A stretch of 64,000 nt of DNA from Oscillatoria sp. SIO1A7. GTDB taxonomy: Bacteria; Cyanobacteriota; Cyanobacteriia; Cyanobacteriales; Laspinemataceae. The notes under the pieces were generated by a model. That model saw only the letters and a program-made list of their open reading frames with translations, ran no database searches and was not told the DNA's origin. The DNA lies in assembly GCA_010672965.1 (NCBI GenBank), contig JAAHFN010000017.1, positions 1-64,000 of the forward strand. Reading direction: 5' to 3'. Below are positions 17,218 through 24,463 of the stretch, one piece after another; positions within the stretch are counted from its first letter, which is position 1; each line of letters begins with the position of its first letter. A program made the translations under genes and the position numbers.

Positions 17218-17853
17218 TCATTTGGCGTTCTTTTCCTGCTTCGACGTATCCGACCCACCGAGGCAGGACGTTGGTTTGATGCTCCACAGGCTGACACGGG
17301 AGAGCTTCCCGCCTTCGCGCTTATTAATCGCTGCGTTCCAATCGCGGTCTAGGAAAAATCCACAGTTAGGACAGATAAACGTTCTATCTCGCAACTTCAA
17401 TTCTTTATGGATATGACCGCAATGGGAACAAGTTTTAGATGACGGATAGAACCTGTCAACTATCGTTAATTTGCTGCCGTACCACTGGCACTTGTACTCT
17501 AACTGGCGGCGAAACTCGTAAAAACCGCCATCCGCTATAGCTTGTGCCAAGCGATGATTTTTCATCATGCCGCTAACATTCAAGTCTTCAATTACTACCT
17601 CGCTGTGGTTTTTAGCAAGGTAGGTAGTTAGTTTGTGCGTGGCATCGTTTCTGATACAAGCAACGCGGTAGTGCGCCTTTTGCAGCCTCAAGAGCGCCTT
17701 TCTACGATTATTAGATCCTTTGACCTTCCGACTAACAGACCGCTGCAACCGAGCGATTTTTCGTTTGGCTTTGCGGTATGCCTTTACTGCTGGGAAGGTC
17801 TTGCCATTACTTACGGTCGCCAGGGTTTTTATTATAATTTTTGCAATAATCAA
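17218..17853 (-). pseudogene. N-terminally truncated TnpB (IS200/IS605 family)
   Basis: The frame keeps about 211 residues of a protein normally near 400. It begins inside the RuvC-I segment: IKTLATVSNGKTF is present, but the catalytic Asp of the preceding GIDLG is lost. It retains the RuvC-II block VVIEDLNVSGMMKN, the zinc ribbon CSHCG...CPNCG, and RuvC-III DRDWNAAIN. It therefore cannot cut DNA as written. No tnpA neighbour and no clear element end hairpin is seen on either side. The apparent start is a TTG with no ribosome-binding site. It sits between ubiB and the tRNA-Ser/RNA ligase block and marks an old insertion point there. Confidence 0.85.
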
Positions 17854-18083
17854 GACGAATGGCCTGAGTAGATACTCCTAAAACTCCGCTGGCTCAAAAT
17901 GCAGTTAAACTCAGACACCAACAGCACAAGTATGCCGGCTTGTAGGGACATGTCTCGGCCTTGTAGGGGCGTTTCATGTCGCCCTTACAAGGCCGCGCTT
18001 TTAATTGGCCTAACCAAATATGCGTAATCCTATAGTGGCGATCGCAATTAGCATTTAGCCATGTTTTTGATAGACGGGATAAA

Positions 18084-18169
18084 TGGCGGAAGATGGAGGA
18101 ATCGAACCCCTACGGTCGCCCGTACCCTGGCTTTCGAGACCAGTTGCCATCCATTTAGCAGCATCTTCC
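18084..18169 (-). tRNA. tRNA-Ser (anticodon CGA)
   Basis: The acceptor stem GGAAGAT/ATCTTCC is perfect. The anticodon loop is CTCGAAA, giving CGA for UCG codons. The variable arm is long, as expected for Ser, the T loop is TTCGATT, and a G discriminator is followed by an encoded CCA. It looks fully normal. It lies downstream of the RNA ligase gene, apart from the main tRNA array. Confidence 0.9.
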
Positions 18170-18172
18170 ATA

Positions 18173-18441
18173 AAAATTAGGGTGTGGGGTGTGGGGTGTA
18201 GAGTGTAGGGTATGGGGTGTAGGGTGTGGGGTGTAGGGAAACAGAGAGGGGGAAGACAAGGGAGATGGGGAATACAAGGGAGATGGGGAATACAAGGGAG
18301 ATGGGGAAGCAAGAAGAAAAGAGAAAAACTATTAATTTTCTGCACCCTAATTTCTCCCCACACCCTACACCCCACCCCCTACACTCTACACCCCACACCC
18401 TACACCCCACACCCTACACCCTACACCCTACACCCTAATTA
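18173..18441. repeat. G-rich heptad hairpin element
   Basis: The left part reads AATTAGGGTGTGGGGTGTGG and continues in GGGTGTA heptads. The right part is the complementary CACCCTACACCCC series ending CACCCTAATT, so the ends are inverted copies. The loop holds GGGAGATGGGGAATACAA in three direct copies. A similar heptad hairpin lies at 60189-60313. It separates tRNA-Ser from the RNA ligase gene. Confidence 0.7.
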
Positions 18442-18446
18442 AAACC

Positions 18447-19730
18447 CTAACTAATGGCTTTTTGCTGATACCATTGTTTTGCCTCCTTGGAGATAGCTTT
18501 ACTTACCTGCCTCCAGGTTAAGTTAGAGCTTTCTAGCTCTGCAGAGCTTTCTTTTTGAATATCAATAGCAATCCATTTCAAAAAGTCGCCTATTTTTTTG
18601 ATGTCAAAGTCTCCATTGCAGGTTTCTGTGGCCGCCTGTTCTAAGCGAGCTGGAGTCAGAAATAAATTGACAAACTCTTCAATACTGTTGGCGGTCTCGG
18701 GGTCTATTTGCACCGGCTGCTTTATTTTGACAACCCGATGCTTTTCGCCTTTGACTTTAAAGAGCAGTTCGGAATAGGCCAGCCGTTCCACTAGGCCGTC
18801 GGCTTCCGGGTACATTACTAAACCTTCTCCCAAACCGGCAATGCCAAAGTTTTCTTTAACCCAAGGGTCGCTTTTTTCTACATCCTCAATGATTTGATTG
18901 AGGGTAGCCGCAGATTCTTGTAATTGGTCGGTGTCCCCAAAGTCGAGAGCGATCGCTTCGCCGTAAAAAGGCAGGACAAAAATATCTGGATGTTCCGGGA
19001 GAAACTGGCGAATTTGCTCTGGCCTGATTTCCAGGTTGGCAATCTTGCCCTCGGTTCCCCCGAATTGGATGGCAAAAATAACGAATATTCTGCGGTCTAT
19101 TTGGGAGATTGCCGTGCGTTTTTGAATCCCTTGACCGCACCATTCGCCAAATAAGGTAATATGTTCTGCGATCGCCAGGTTGGCAAAATAATCTATATTT
19201 TGACTGACCCAACCGGCAAATCCGGCGTTGTCGCTTTGGGGAGTAATTATCTGAGTTCGGCTTTGGACGGCAACTCGGCGATCGCTAAAAATCTGTACCC
19301 CACCATTAGTTCCGTCTAGTTTAATCTTGGCACGATAGGTTACTTTAGGCGTTTCTCCCAACTGTTCCAAGCTGCGCCGCACGTTATGCAACAGTTCTAT
19401 ACTCGGCCAGCTTTGGAGCTTTACGGATTTTTGTACCTGTTTTTGGCAATAACCTTCCGACAAATCGGTGCCAACGGATTCGTCAACTTTTCCCAAAGCC
19501 ATACCAAAGGATTGAATGCCGCGAATTTTAGCAGGCTTGATTTTGGTGCCATCTTTGAGAAGGGAATCAGCTAAGGCGATCGCTACCGTATCCCCTACTT
19601 CATAAACATTCTCTAGGTTGGCAACAATTGGCACCCGCTCGTAACCGGGAGCCTCCATACTATAAAAGCGCAAGGCATCGGCATTGGGATGTTTTTCTGC
19701 GCTTTCGACTTTCATCGCAATTACAGGCAT
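18447..19730 (-). CDS. RNA ligase with N-terminal tRNA-binding-like (EMAP/OB) domain
   Basis: This is a 427-residue protein behind a strong AAAGGAGG site. Residues about 1-100 resemble the EMAP-type tRNA-binding OB domain (VESAEKHPNADALRF and IRGIQSFGMAL). Residues about 130-345 carry the covalent nucleotidyltransferase motifs of RNA ligases: motif I KLDG with catalytic Lys137, a motif III-like LFGEWCGQGIQ, motif IV EGLVMYP and motif V LLFKVKGEKH. Such enzymes use ATP to join 3'-OH and 5'-phosphate RNA ends; relatives include T4 Rnl2 and mitochondrial editing ligases. The C-terminal 80 residues are helical and unassigned. The gene lies directly downstream of an eleven-gene tRNA array on the same strand and just upstream of tRNA-Ser. 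This makes tRNA a likely substrate, but that is inference. Confidence 0.85.
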   Translation of the reverse strand: MPVIAMKVESAEKHPNADALRFYSMEAPGYERVPIVANLENVYEVGDTVAIALADSLLKDGTKIKPAKIRGIQSFGMALGKVDESVGTDLSEGYCQKQVQKSVKLQSWPSIELLHNVRRSLEQLGETPKVTYRAKIKLDGTNGGVQIFSDRRVAVQSRTQIITPQSDNAGFAGWVSQNIDYFANLAIAEHITLFGEWCGQGIQKRTAISQIDRRIFVIFAIQFGGTEGKIANLEIRPEQIRQFLPEHPDIFVLPFYGEAIALDFGDTDQLQESAATLNQIIEDVEKSDPWVKENFGIAGLGEGLVMYPEADGLVERLAYSELLFKVKGEKHRVVKIKQPVQIDPETANSIEEFVNLFLTPARLEQAATETCNGDFDIKKIGDFLKWIAIDIQKESSAELESSNLTWRQVSKAISKEAKQWYQQKAIS

Positions 19731-19832
19731 GGTTAAACTCCTCCTTTAACGAGAAATGGGAATTGGGAATTGGGCATTGGGCATTGGGAATAGGTTGAAT
19801 TTTTAAGTTGATATTTTTAAAGCTTCAATTCC

Positions 19833-19924
19833 AGGACTTACGCATTAGACCTATATCTGGTAGGGGTCAACGGCCGTTGACCCCAAAACTTAGGGCGCAC
19901 CTCTACAAGCCGCGCGTAAGTCCT
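19833..19924. repeat. Family A element (92 bp)
   Basis: AGGACTTACGCA at 19833 and GCGTAAGTCCT ending at 19924 bound a centre with the GGGGTCAACGGCCGTTGACCCC palindrome. It lies between the RNA ligase gene and the tRNA array. Confidence 0.75.
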
Positions 19925-20016
19925 AAATTCAAAACTCAAAACTTAAAATTCAAAATTAAAAACTTAAAAGCCCTCGCGTACAAGTTGCCGGAGCGATCGC
20001 GTTCTTGACTGTAAAA

Positions 20017-20086
20017 CGGGAGTGGTAGGAATCGAACCCACAAGGAGGTAGAAGCTCCGTACTCTATCCAGTTGAGTTACACTCCC
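20017..20086 (-). tRNA. tRNA-Arg (TCT), short
   Basis: Acceptor GGGAGTG/CACTCCC, D arm ACTC...GAGT, anticodon loop CTTCTAC (UCU, for AGA), T loop TTCGATT, discriminator G. The gene is only about 70 bases, because the variable loop is reduced to about one base between the anticodon stem and the T stem. One end pair of the anticodon stem is mismatched. CCA is not encoded. It is the last gene of the array. Confidence 0.75.
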
Positions 20087-20247
20087 AATTCCATTGGGCA
20101 TCGGGCATCGGGAATGGGGCATTGGAAGTGTGGGGAGTGTGGGAAGTGTGGGGAGATAGGGGAGAAGGGAGAGTTTTCACTTCTAGTCCTTCCCACACCT
20201 CCCACACCTCCGACACCTCCCACACTCCCATGTCTCCTTGTCTCCAT

Positions 20248-20322
20248 TGGTAGCGGGGGTAGGAGTCGAACCTACGAAAATCAGCTTATGAGACTGACAA
20301 GCCACCGTGGCTTATCCCCGCT
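20248..20322 (-). tRNA. tRNA with CAT anticodon (Met or Ile2)
   Basis: Acceptor AGCGGGG/CCCCGCT, anticodon loop CTCATAA, T loop TTCGACT, discriminator A and encoded CCA. The first base pair is A-U, so it is not a normal initiator by that criterion alone. It could be elongator Met, or Ile if C34 is modified to lysidine; the sequence does not decide. Confidence 0.8.
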
Positions 20323-20347
20323 TCGTAACCAATAACCCTGACACCAA

Positions 20348-20422
20348 TACCCCTGGCAGGACTTGAACCTGCAACCTCCAAATTCTAAGTTTGGCGCCTC
20401 GTTCCTATTGGGCTACAGGGGC
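20348..20422 (-). tRNA. tRNA with TAG anticodon (Leu) lacking a long variable arm
   Basis: Acceptor GCCCCTG with CAGGGGT (the end pair is G-U), anticodon stem CCAAA/TTTGG, loop CTTAGAA giving UAG for CUA Leu codons, T loop TTCAAGT, discriminator A, no encoded CCA. The variable loop is only five bases (AGGTT). Bacterial tRNA-Leu normally has a long variable arm, so its charging identity is uncertain. Confidence 0.7.
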
Positions 20423-20432
20423 AAATTTTCGA

Positions 20433-20508
20433 TACTCCTGGCGGGAGTCGAACCCGCAATAAAAATCGATTTTAAGTCGACCGCGTCTGCCAATTCCGCC
20501 ACAGGAGC
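20433..20508 (-). tRNA. tRNA-Leu (TAA) with a shortened variable arm
   Basis: Acceptor GCTCCTG/CAGGAGT, a Leu-type D arm (TGGCGGAATTGGCAGACGC), anticodon loop CTTAAAA (UAA), T loop TTCGACT, discriminator A, no encoded CCA. The variable region is only TTTTATT. It has no group I intron, unlike the usual cyanobacterial trnL(UAA). This is therefore probably an accessory copy. Confidence 0.75.
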
Positions 20509-20638
20509 TAGTTATAGCAGTAAGCTATTAGCTGTCAGCAGTCAGCTAAAGTCCTGCCATACGCACTATTTGCCTTTTGTAACTGTCAAACAGCTTAATT
20601 GCTAGTGCTATAAGATTTGGCCGCTACATAAGATAAAA

Positions 20639-20713
20639 CTGAGGAGGCAGGAGTCGAACCTGCATTGTTCCGCTGTCAAAGAGCGGTGCCATACCCAATT
20701 AGGCGACTCCTCA
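20639..20713 (-). tRNA. tRNA-Gln (TTG)
   Basis: Acceptor TGAGGAG/CTCCTCA with the U1-A72 pair typical of Gln, anticodon loop CTTTGAC (UUG), T loop TTCGACT and discriminator G. It looks functional. A family E repeat separates it from the next tRNA downstream. Confidence 0.85.
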
Positions 20714-20734
20714 ATGAAAATCTATGACGGTTAA

Positions 20735-20780
20735 AATATGGATGCCGGGACAGGGTTAAACCTGACGCGCTAACCACAGC
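20735..20780 (-). pseudogene. Possible tRNA remnant
   Basis: On the minus strand, directly 3' of tRNA-Phe, is a D-arm-like GTGGTTAGCGCG joined to a T-arm-like CAGGTTTAACCCTG with no anticodon arm between. It reads like a tRNA that lost its middle. It may also be chance. Confidence 0.35.
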
Positions 20781-20854
20781 CCCCCAAGGTCGGAATCGAA
20801 CCGACGACCTCCTGTGCTTCAAACAGGCGCTACTACCAACTGAGCTACTGGGGG
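20781..20854 (-). tRNA. tRNA-Phe (GAA)
   Basis: Anticodon stem CCTGT/ACAGG with loop TTGAAGC gives GAA. The D arm GCTCAGTTGGTAGTAGC and T arm GTCGG-TTCGATT-CCGAC are good. The acceptor pairs CCCCCAG with CTTGGGG and so contains a mismatch at the fifth pair unless a bulge is allowed. G37 in place of the usual A37 is unusual for Phe. Confidence 0.75.
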
Positions 20855-20919
20855 AAGATTTGCATAGCAAATTGTGTTGCAACAGCTAAATATTCCTCAT
20901 TTATAGGACAAAATATTGA

Positions 20920-21004
20920 CGGAGAGGACAGGATTTGAACCTGCGTCGATTAAAACCGATCGGCCTTTCCAAGACCGCGCCTTAAACCACTCGGCCACCT
21001 CTCC
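20920..21004 (-). tRNA. tRNA-Ser (GGA)
   Basis: Acceptor GGAGAGG/CCTCTCC, anticodon loop TTGGAAA (GGA), a long variable arm of about 16 bases, T loop TTCAAAT and discriminator G. It looks fully functional. Confidence 0.88.
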
Positions 21005-21011
21005 CAATTGA

Positions 21012-21107
21012 CGAGAGCGGAGGGATTTGTTGGCGGAGCCTTCAAGGGAGAGTACCCCCAACCTCGGTTTTGGAGACCGAGATGTTAGCCAATTACACCA
21101 CGCTCCC
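21012..21107 (-). tRNA. tRNA-Trp (CCA) with an expanded T loop
   Basis: Acceptor GGGAGCG/CGCTCTC, D arm, and anticodon loop CTCCAAA (CCA) are intact, and the discriminator is G as expected for Trp. The T stem strands GGGGG and CCCTC are separated by about 30 bases instead of 7. The usual T loop begins with T and ends with AAT, but about 23 extra bases lie between (starting ACTCTCCC and containing GGCTCCGCC). It is either a pseudogene or needs removal of the insert to work. Confidence 0.65.
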
Positions 21108-21151
21108 AAAATTTAATTCATAATCCAATATCTCCAATTAAACTAACTTAA

Positions 21152-21234
21152 TAGGCCGGGCAGGATTCGCACCTGCAATGCAATAAAGCGGGGGTTTTAC
21201 AGACCCTTGCCTGCACTAATAGGCGAGCCGACCC
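21152..21234 (-). tRNA. tRNA-Tyr (GTA)
   Basis: The anticodon loop is CTGTAAA (GTA). It has a long variable arm as in bacterial Tyr tRNA, discriminator A, and acceptor GGGTCGG with CCGGCCT. The T loop is TGCGAAT, with G in place of the nearly universal pseudouridine-55 position. The D loop is also slightly unusual. Confidence 0.78.
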
Positions 21235-21378
21235 AAGCAACAAGGGAAATTTGAGAATAGAAAAGATCTAGAACTATAGTTCCAAAACGCTATGAATGCT
21301 AAATTGGCAGGACTTTGACTGAAAGCTGAAAGCTGAAAGCTGAAAGCTGAAAGCTATATCTATTCTCAATTTCCATAA

Positions 21379-21465
21379 CGGAGAGGGAGGGATTCGAACC
21401 CTCGACGGCTTTTAAACCGCTCTTTCTTAGCAGGAAAGTGCCTTCAACCGCTCGGCCACCTCTCC
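21379..21465 (-). tRNA. tRNA-Ser (GCT)
   Basis: Acceptor GGAGAGG/CCTCTCC, anticodon loop CTGCTAA (GCT), long variable arm, T loop TTCGAAT, discriminator G. It looks fully functional. A family E repeat lies between it and tRNA-Tyr, and a family C repeat lies upstream at about 21505-21590. Confidence 0.88.
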
Positions 21466-21697
21466 ATATAGCATTTCTCAAATAAACGTACCGAAGGAAA
21501 CGTAGGGGCGACAGCATCCCCCTTGACCATCTCGGCCGTAGAACGGTAACCCCCGTAATGGGATGCGCGGGCCCCAGAGACCTCACATCAATTTGAGAAA
21601 CGCTATAGATAGATATTTCGCAAATGAATTGCGGTCTATGCAGCCCGGATGTTGATTTATAGGTTTAATGCGATTTGCATTAAACCTATCAACCAAA

Positions 21698-21769
21698 TAG
21701 CCCCAGAGAGATTTGAACTCTCGTTTCCGCCTTGAGGGGGCGGCGTCCTAACCCCTAGACGATGAGGCT
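21698..21769 (-). tRNA. tRNA-Glu (CTC) with C33
   Basis: Acceptor AGCCTCA/TGGGGCT (with wobble pairs), anticodon stem CCGCC/GGCGG, loop CCCTCAA. With the stem fixed, the anticodon is CUC (GAG) and position 33 is C, where U is nearly universal. T loop TTCAAAT, discriminator A. It resembles Glu in the D arm (TCTAGGGGTTAGGAC). It is the first gene of the array. Confidence 0.72.
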
Positions 21770-22502
21770 TTATCGGTTATAGCAGTAAGCACTCAGCGGA
21801 GCATAAGCTGACCTCTGACCGCTGAGAGCTGACCGCTATATGGGTGCGATCGGGGATAAGCCAAGGGGCCATACCCACGCAGACATCCAACAATCAATCG
21901 TTAAATGGCCAATTACCTATTCAGTTATCAAGGTTCGCTCAGCAGGTTTGGAGAAAAGCCTTTTTGGTTTTCCCGTTCCCTCCTATATTTATATACTACA
22001 CGCATACTACAAAACTGTCAAGGGGTTTGAGAAATTTTTTTATTTTTTCCTGGAGAAGGGGGGATAATGCCGTAAAAAGTATTGCTATATATAGCTTTAG
22101 GCCATTAAAATATTTTTAGCAAGCTCAGGAGCGAGCCACGGAAAGACTGTACTACAAAAAGGCCCTTAAATGATGAGTTTTTTGCATCGAAACCATCGAA
22201 ATAAAGAAATCATTAAATTCAGTAGAGAAAAGTCCAGATCTTATCGGTAAAAAACGTTTATTATGAGGGGTATCATACCACATAGCGAAGGACCAGAAAA
22301 ATAGTCCTCAATACTAGAGCGCTCGTTTCCTAAGATGCAATGCTTATATTTTGGCTTGACCGATACTGCCAGAGATGGTTGTATTACTGATATTGCTAGG
22401 GATGGCGGCCTTATAAAAAGAATTGGGAAGGGACGAACCGAAGCTTTGGGATAGAGCGACAATGAGGTCCGTTTGAAAGATTAGCTCTAAGAGGTTTAGA
22501 TC
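21770..22502. other. Intergenic region upstream of the tRNA array
   Basis: It begins with a family E repeat at about 21780-21838. Beyond that I see no convincing open frame, tRNA or terminator. The part from about 22080 to 22500 is AT-rich, unique-looking sequence. It could hold the promoter of the array on the minus strand and that of the next plus-strand gene. Confidence 0.4.
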
Positions 22503-22709
22503 ATGGAAGTTCAACTTAACTCTCGATCGGGAAATAATATCGGAGAAATCGTCGAAAGAATTCTGGCCTATGGCAGAATTACTCCGACTGATAGATATTG
22601 TTTGCATCGGGCGATGTTATCGAACAATCTGTTTAGTCCCGAGGAGCAAAAGCAAATAAAACGAGTTTGCGATCGCCTACATAGTGGGTTATTAAGAATC
22701 GTGGATTAA
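22503..22709 (+). CDS. Small conserved cyanobacterial protein, unknown
   Basis: This is a 68-residue soluble, helical protein preceded by an AAGAGG site. Sequence features include IGEIVERILAYGRITPTDRYCLHRAMLS and a C-terminal QIKRVCDRLHSGLLRIVD. The layout (two helical hairpins with a conserved-looking RLHSGLLRIVD end) matches a family of short hypothetical proteins I associate with cyanobacteria. No function is known to me. It stands alone and diverges from the tRNA array. Confidence 0.75.
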   Translation: MEVQLNSRSGNNIGEIVERILAYGRITPTDRYCLHRAMLSNNLFSPEEQKQIKRVCDRLHSGLLRIVD

Positions 22710-22997
22710 GTCGAAGGCGAGTTTTAGTTAAGTTGAGTAGTTGTTAGTAAGAGAGGGGGCAGCAGACTTGCTTCCTAAAACAGGGGAGCGATCGCTTGCG
22801 ATCGCCCCCCTGCTATTGTCTTGATAAATCGGAAATCCAGATTAAATAACCCCTAGCTAATGCACTGACGGACGGTTTGGGGGGAGCTTATATAAAATCC
22901 GCTTAATCAATACCACTATTTATATTGTAGGGGCAGCCCCCCGTGGCTGCCCGGGAGCGCCCCTACAAATACTGTAATTGTTTAACAGAATTTGATA

Positions 22998-23393
22998 TTA
23001 ATCGACTTCCTCAAGTAGAGAGACTCCGGAGCGAGCTTCTTGCCAGCATTTGAGGATGTAGAATTCAGCGCGATCGCGCAGAGAAGTTACAAAGACTCCT
23101 TCATCAGCCTCAGAATCTGCTGCCAGCCAAGTACCTCGCAGACTGACTTCAACATACTCCGCATCAGCGATACAGACGGCGATGGTCTCGCTTTCATCCC
23201 GAAGAGCCTCGGCCTCCAGATTTTCTAGACCGGGCAAATTTGCAGGCAGCAAAAACGATGCCTGGGTTGGTTCTACGACAAGCCTTTGTCCAACTCGCAT
23301 AGCCACTATTGTTCGCCCGGTCACCAGCTCCTCAAGGGAGCGAGCCAGATGCTCTAGGTTAAAACTGTTTTCGGTATATGTGAACTTCAGCAT
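22998..23393 (-). CDS. Conserved cyanobacterial protein, possibly alr0857 family
   Basis: This is a 131-residue acidic soluble protein with a GGAGG site before the ATG. It starts MLKFTYTENSFNLEHLARSLEELV and contains RTIVAMRVGQRLVVEPTQASFLLP, then a mostly beta C-terminal half ending in a Trp/Cys-rich YILKCWQEARSG segment. I associate this pattern with a cyanobacteria-only family without known function. The family name is from memory and uncertain. It follows the HNH endonuclease gene on the same strand after an 84-base gap, so the two may be co-transcribed. Confidence 0.7.
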   Translation of the reverse strand: MLKFTYTENSFNLEHLARSLEELVTGRTIVAMRVGQRLVVEPTQASFLLPANLPGLENLEAEALRDESETIAVCIADAEYVEVSLRGTWLAADSEADEGVFVTSLRDRAEFYILKCWQEARSGVSLLEEVD

Positions 23394-23476
23394 TGCCGGT
23401 AGCCTCCTTTGAGTGCTGAGTGCTGAGCGATGGGCGCAATGAACCGCGCTCCTCAGTCCTCAGTCCTCCCTTGTGA

Positions 23477-24004
23477 TTACTTTTGTTGTCCTTGCTGTTC
23501 TTGCCAAAACTGTTCTGCGAAGGCAACCGCCGGATGAATTGGTGCCCGTGGTTTGATCTGCAGTGGCATTCCAGCTTCTTCAGGAGTGCGATCGCCTTTG
23601 CGGGAGTTGCAATTGTTGCAAGCAATGACGACGTTATCCCAGGTGTGAGTGCCACCTCTTGATTTGGGCAGGACGTGATCCAGAGTTAGATTTTTGGTAG
23701 CGCCGCAGTATTGGCATTTATTGCGATCGCGCCGCAATACTTCTCGTCGATTCACCGGGGGAACCCTCCAAATCCGCTCCGTACCTGTCATGGTGAGGCG
23801 AATATGTTCTGGCACCTGGAGAACCAGACTGGCAGAGCGAATTTTCCATCCGGTCTCGCTTCCGAGGCCGACCAAATCTATAGGTTCTGCTTTGCCGGTT
23901 ACCAGCAGCGCGATCGCTCGCTTGATATTTACCCGACTAATCGGCAGGTAATTTTTAGAAAAAACCACCACCGATTTCCTTAGTACGTCAGTTACGCTTG
24001 TCAC
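23477..24004 (-). CDS. HNH endonuclease
   Basis: The protein is about 175 residues from the GTG at 24004, which has an AAAGGAG site 8 bases upstream; the longer frame to 24163 lacks such support. The C-terminal HNH domain has CQYCG, then the LTLDHVLPKSRGG block with the catalytic Asp-His, the N of WDNVVIACNNCNSRKGDRTPEEAGM, and two CxxC zinc knuckles. The N-terminal part (VFSKNYLPISRVNIKRAIALLVTGKAEPID) is standard for the cyanobacterial HNH proteins of this type, which are widespread and not clearly mobile. The probable role is a DNA nuclease of unknown target. A hairpin lies in its leader. Confidence 0.88.
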   Translation of the reverse strand: MTSVTDVLRKSVVVFSKNYLPISRVNIKRAIALLVTGKAEPIDLVGLGSETGWKIRSASLVLQVPEHIRLTMTGTERIWRVPPVNRREVLRRDRNKCQYCGATKNLTLDHVLPKSRGGTHTWDNVVIACNNCNSRKGDRTPEEAGMPLQIKPRAPIHPAVAFAEQFWQEQQGQQK

Positions 24005-24026
24005 GACCTTGACTCCTTTATAAAAT

Positions 24027-24059
24027 AGCCCCCACTTCCGTCGGTCAGAAGCGGGGGTC
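24027..24059 (-). promoter_or_regulatory. Leader hairpin before the HNH gene
   Basis: AGCCCCCACTTC and GAAGCGGGGGT form an interrupted stem around CGTCGGTCA, about 10 bases upstream of the HNH ribosome-binding site. On the minus strand TATTTTATAAAGG follows. It could attenuate transcription, or it could be the end of a vanished IS605-type element. Confidence 0.4.
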
Positions 24060-24463
24060 CCTAAAATCTGATTAGGCTCTTTTCGTCCTATGTCGGTACA
24101 GCAGCAGCACCCTGTACCTCCCGCTTCTTTTATTTTTTTGTGGCCGTTCCTCGGGAAGACCACCGGCTGATTCCAAGTTATTTTTAATTTCTCTGGCTCT
24201 AAAGTCTCCAGAGCTGTAGCATCCTAAGCCTTTGTACCCATGCCAAAACCATCTCACCAGGTCCGCATTTGAATGATGGACGCGATAAGTCATATCCGCC
24301 ATCGCATTGGTACAACTGGCGGTATATCTGGCGCAAAGCCGTCTTAGGGACGAGATGGGTGAAAAGCTCACGGGTATCCTCTTTGAAGGCCGCTACTTGA
24401 ATCCTACAAAAAACATACTACACTAATATTACAGATATGTCTACCCATTTGAGGAAAAAAGTT

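Noticed and set aside
20348-20422. Amber suppressor tRNA
   Set aside because: The anticodon is UAG, which reads CUA. A suppressor of UAG needs anticodon CUA.
24072-24371. 99-residue minus-strand frame upstream of the HNH gene
   Set aside because: No family is recognisable and there is no ribosome-binding site. It may hold transposase debris, but I cannot support that.
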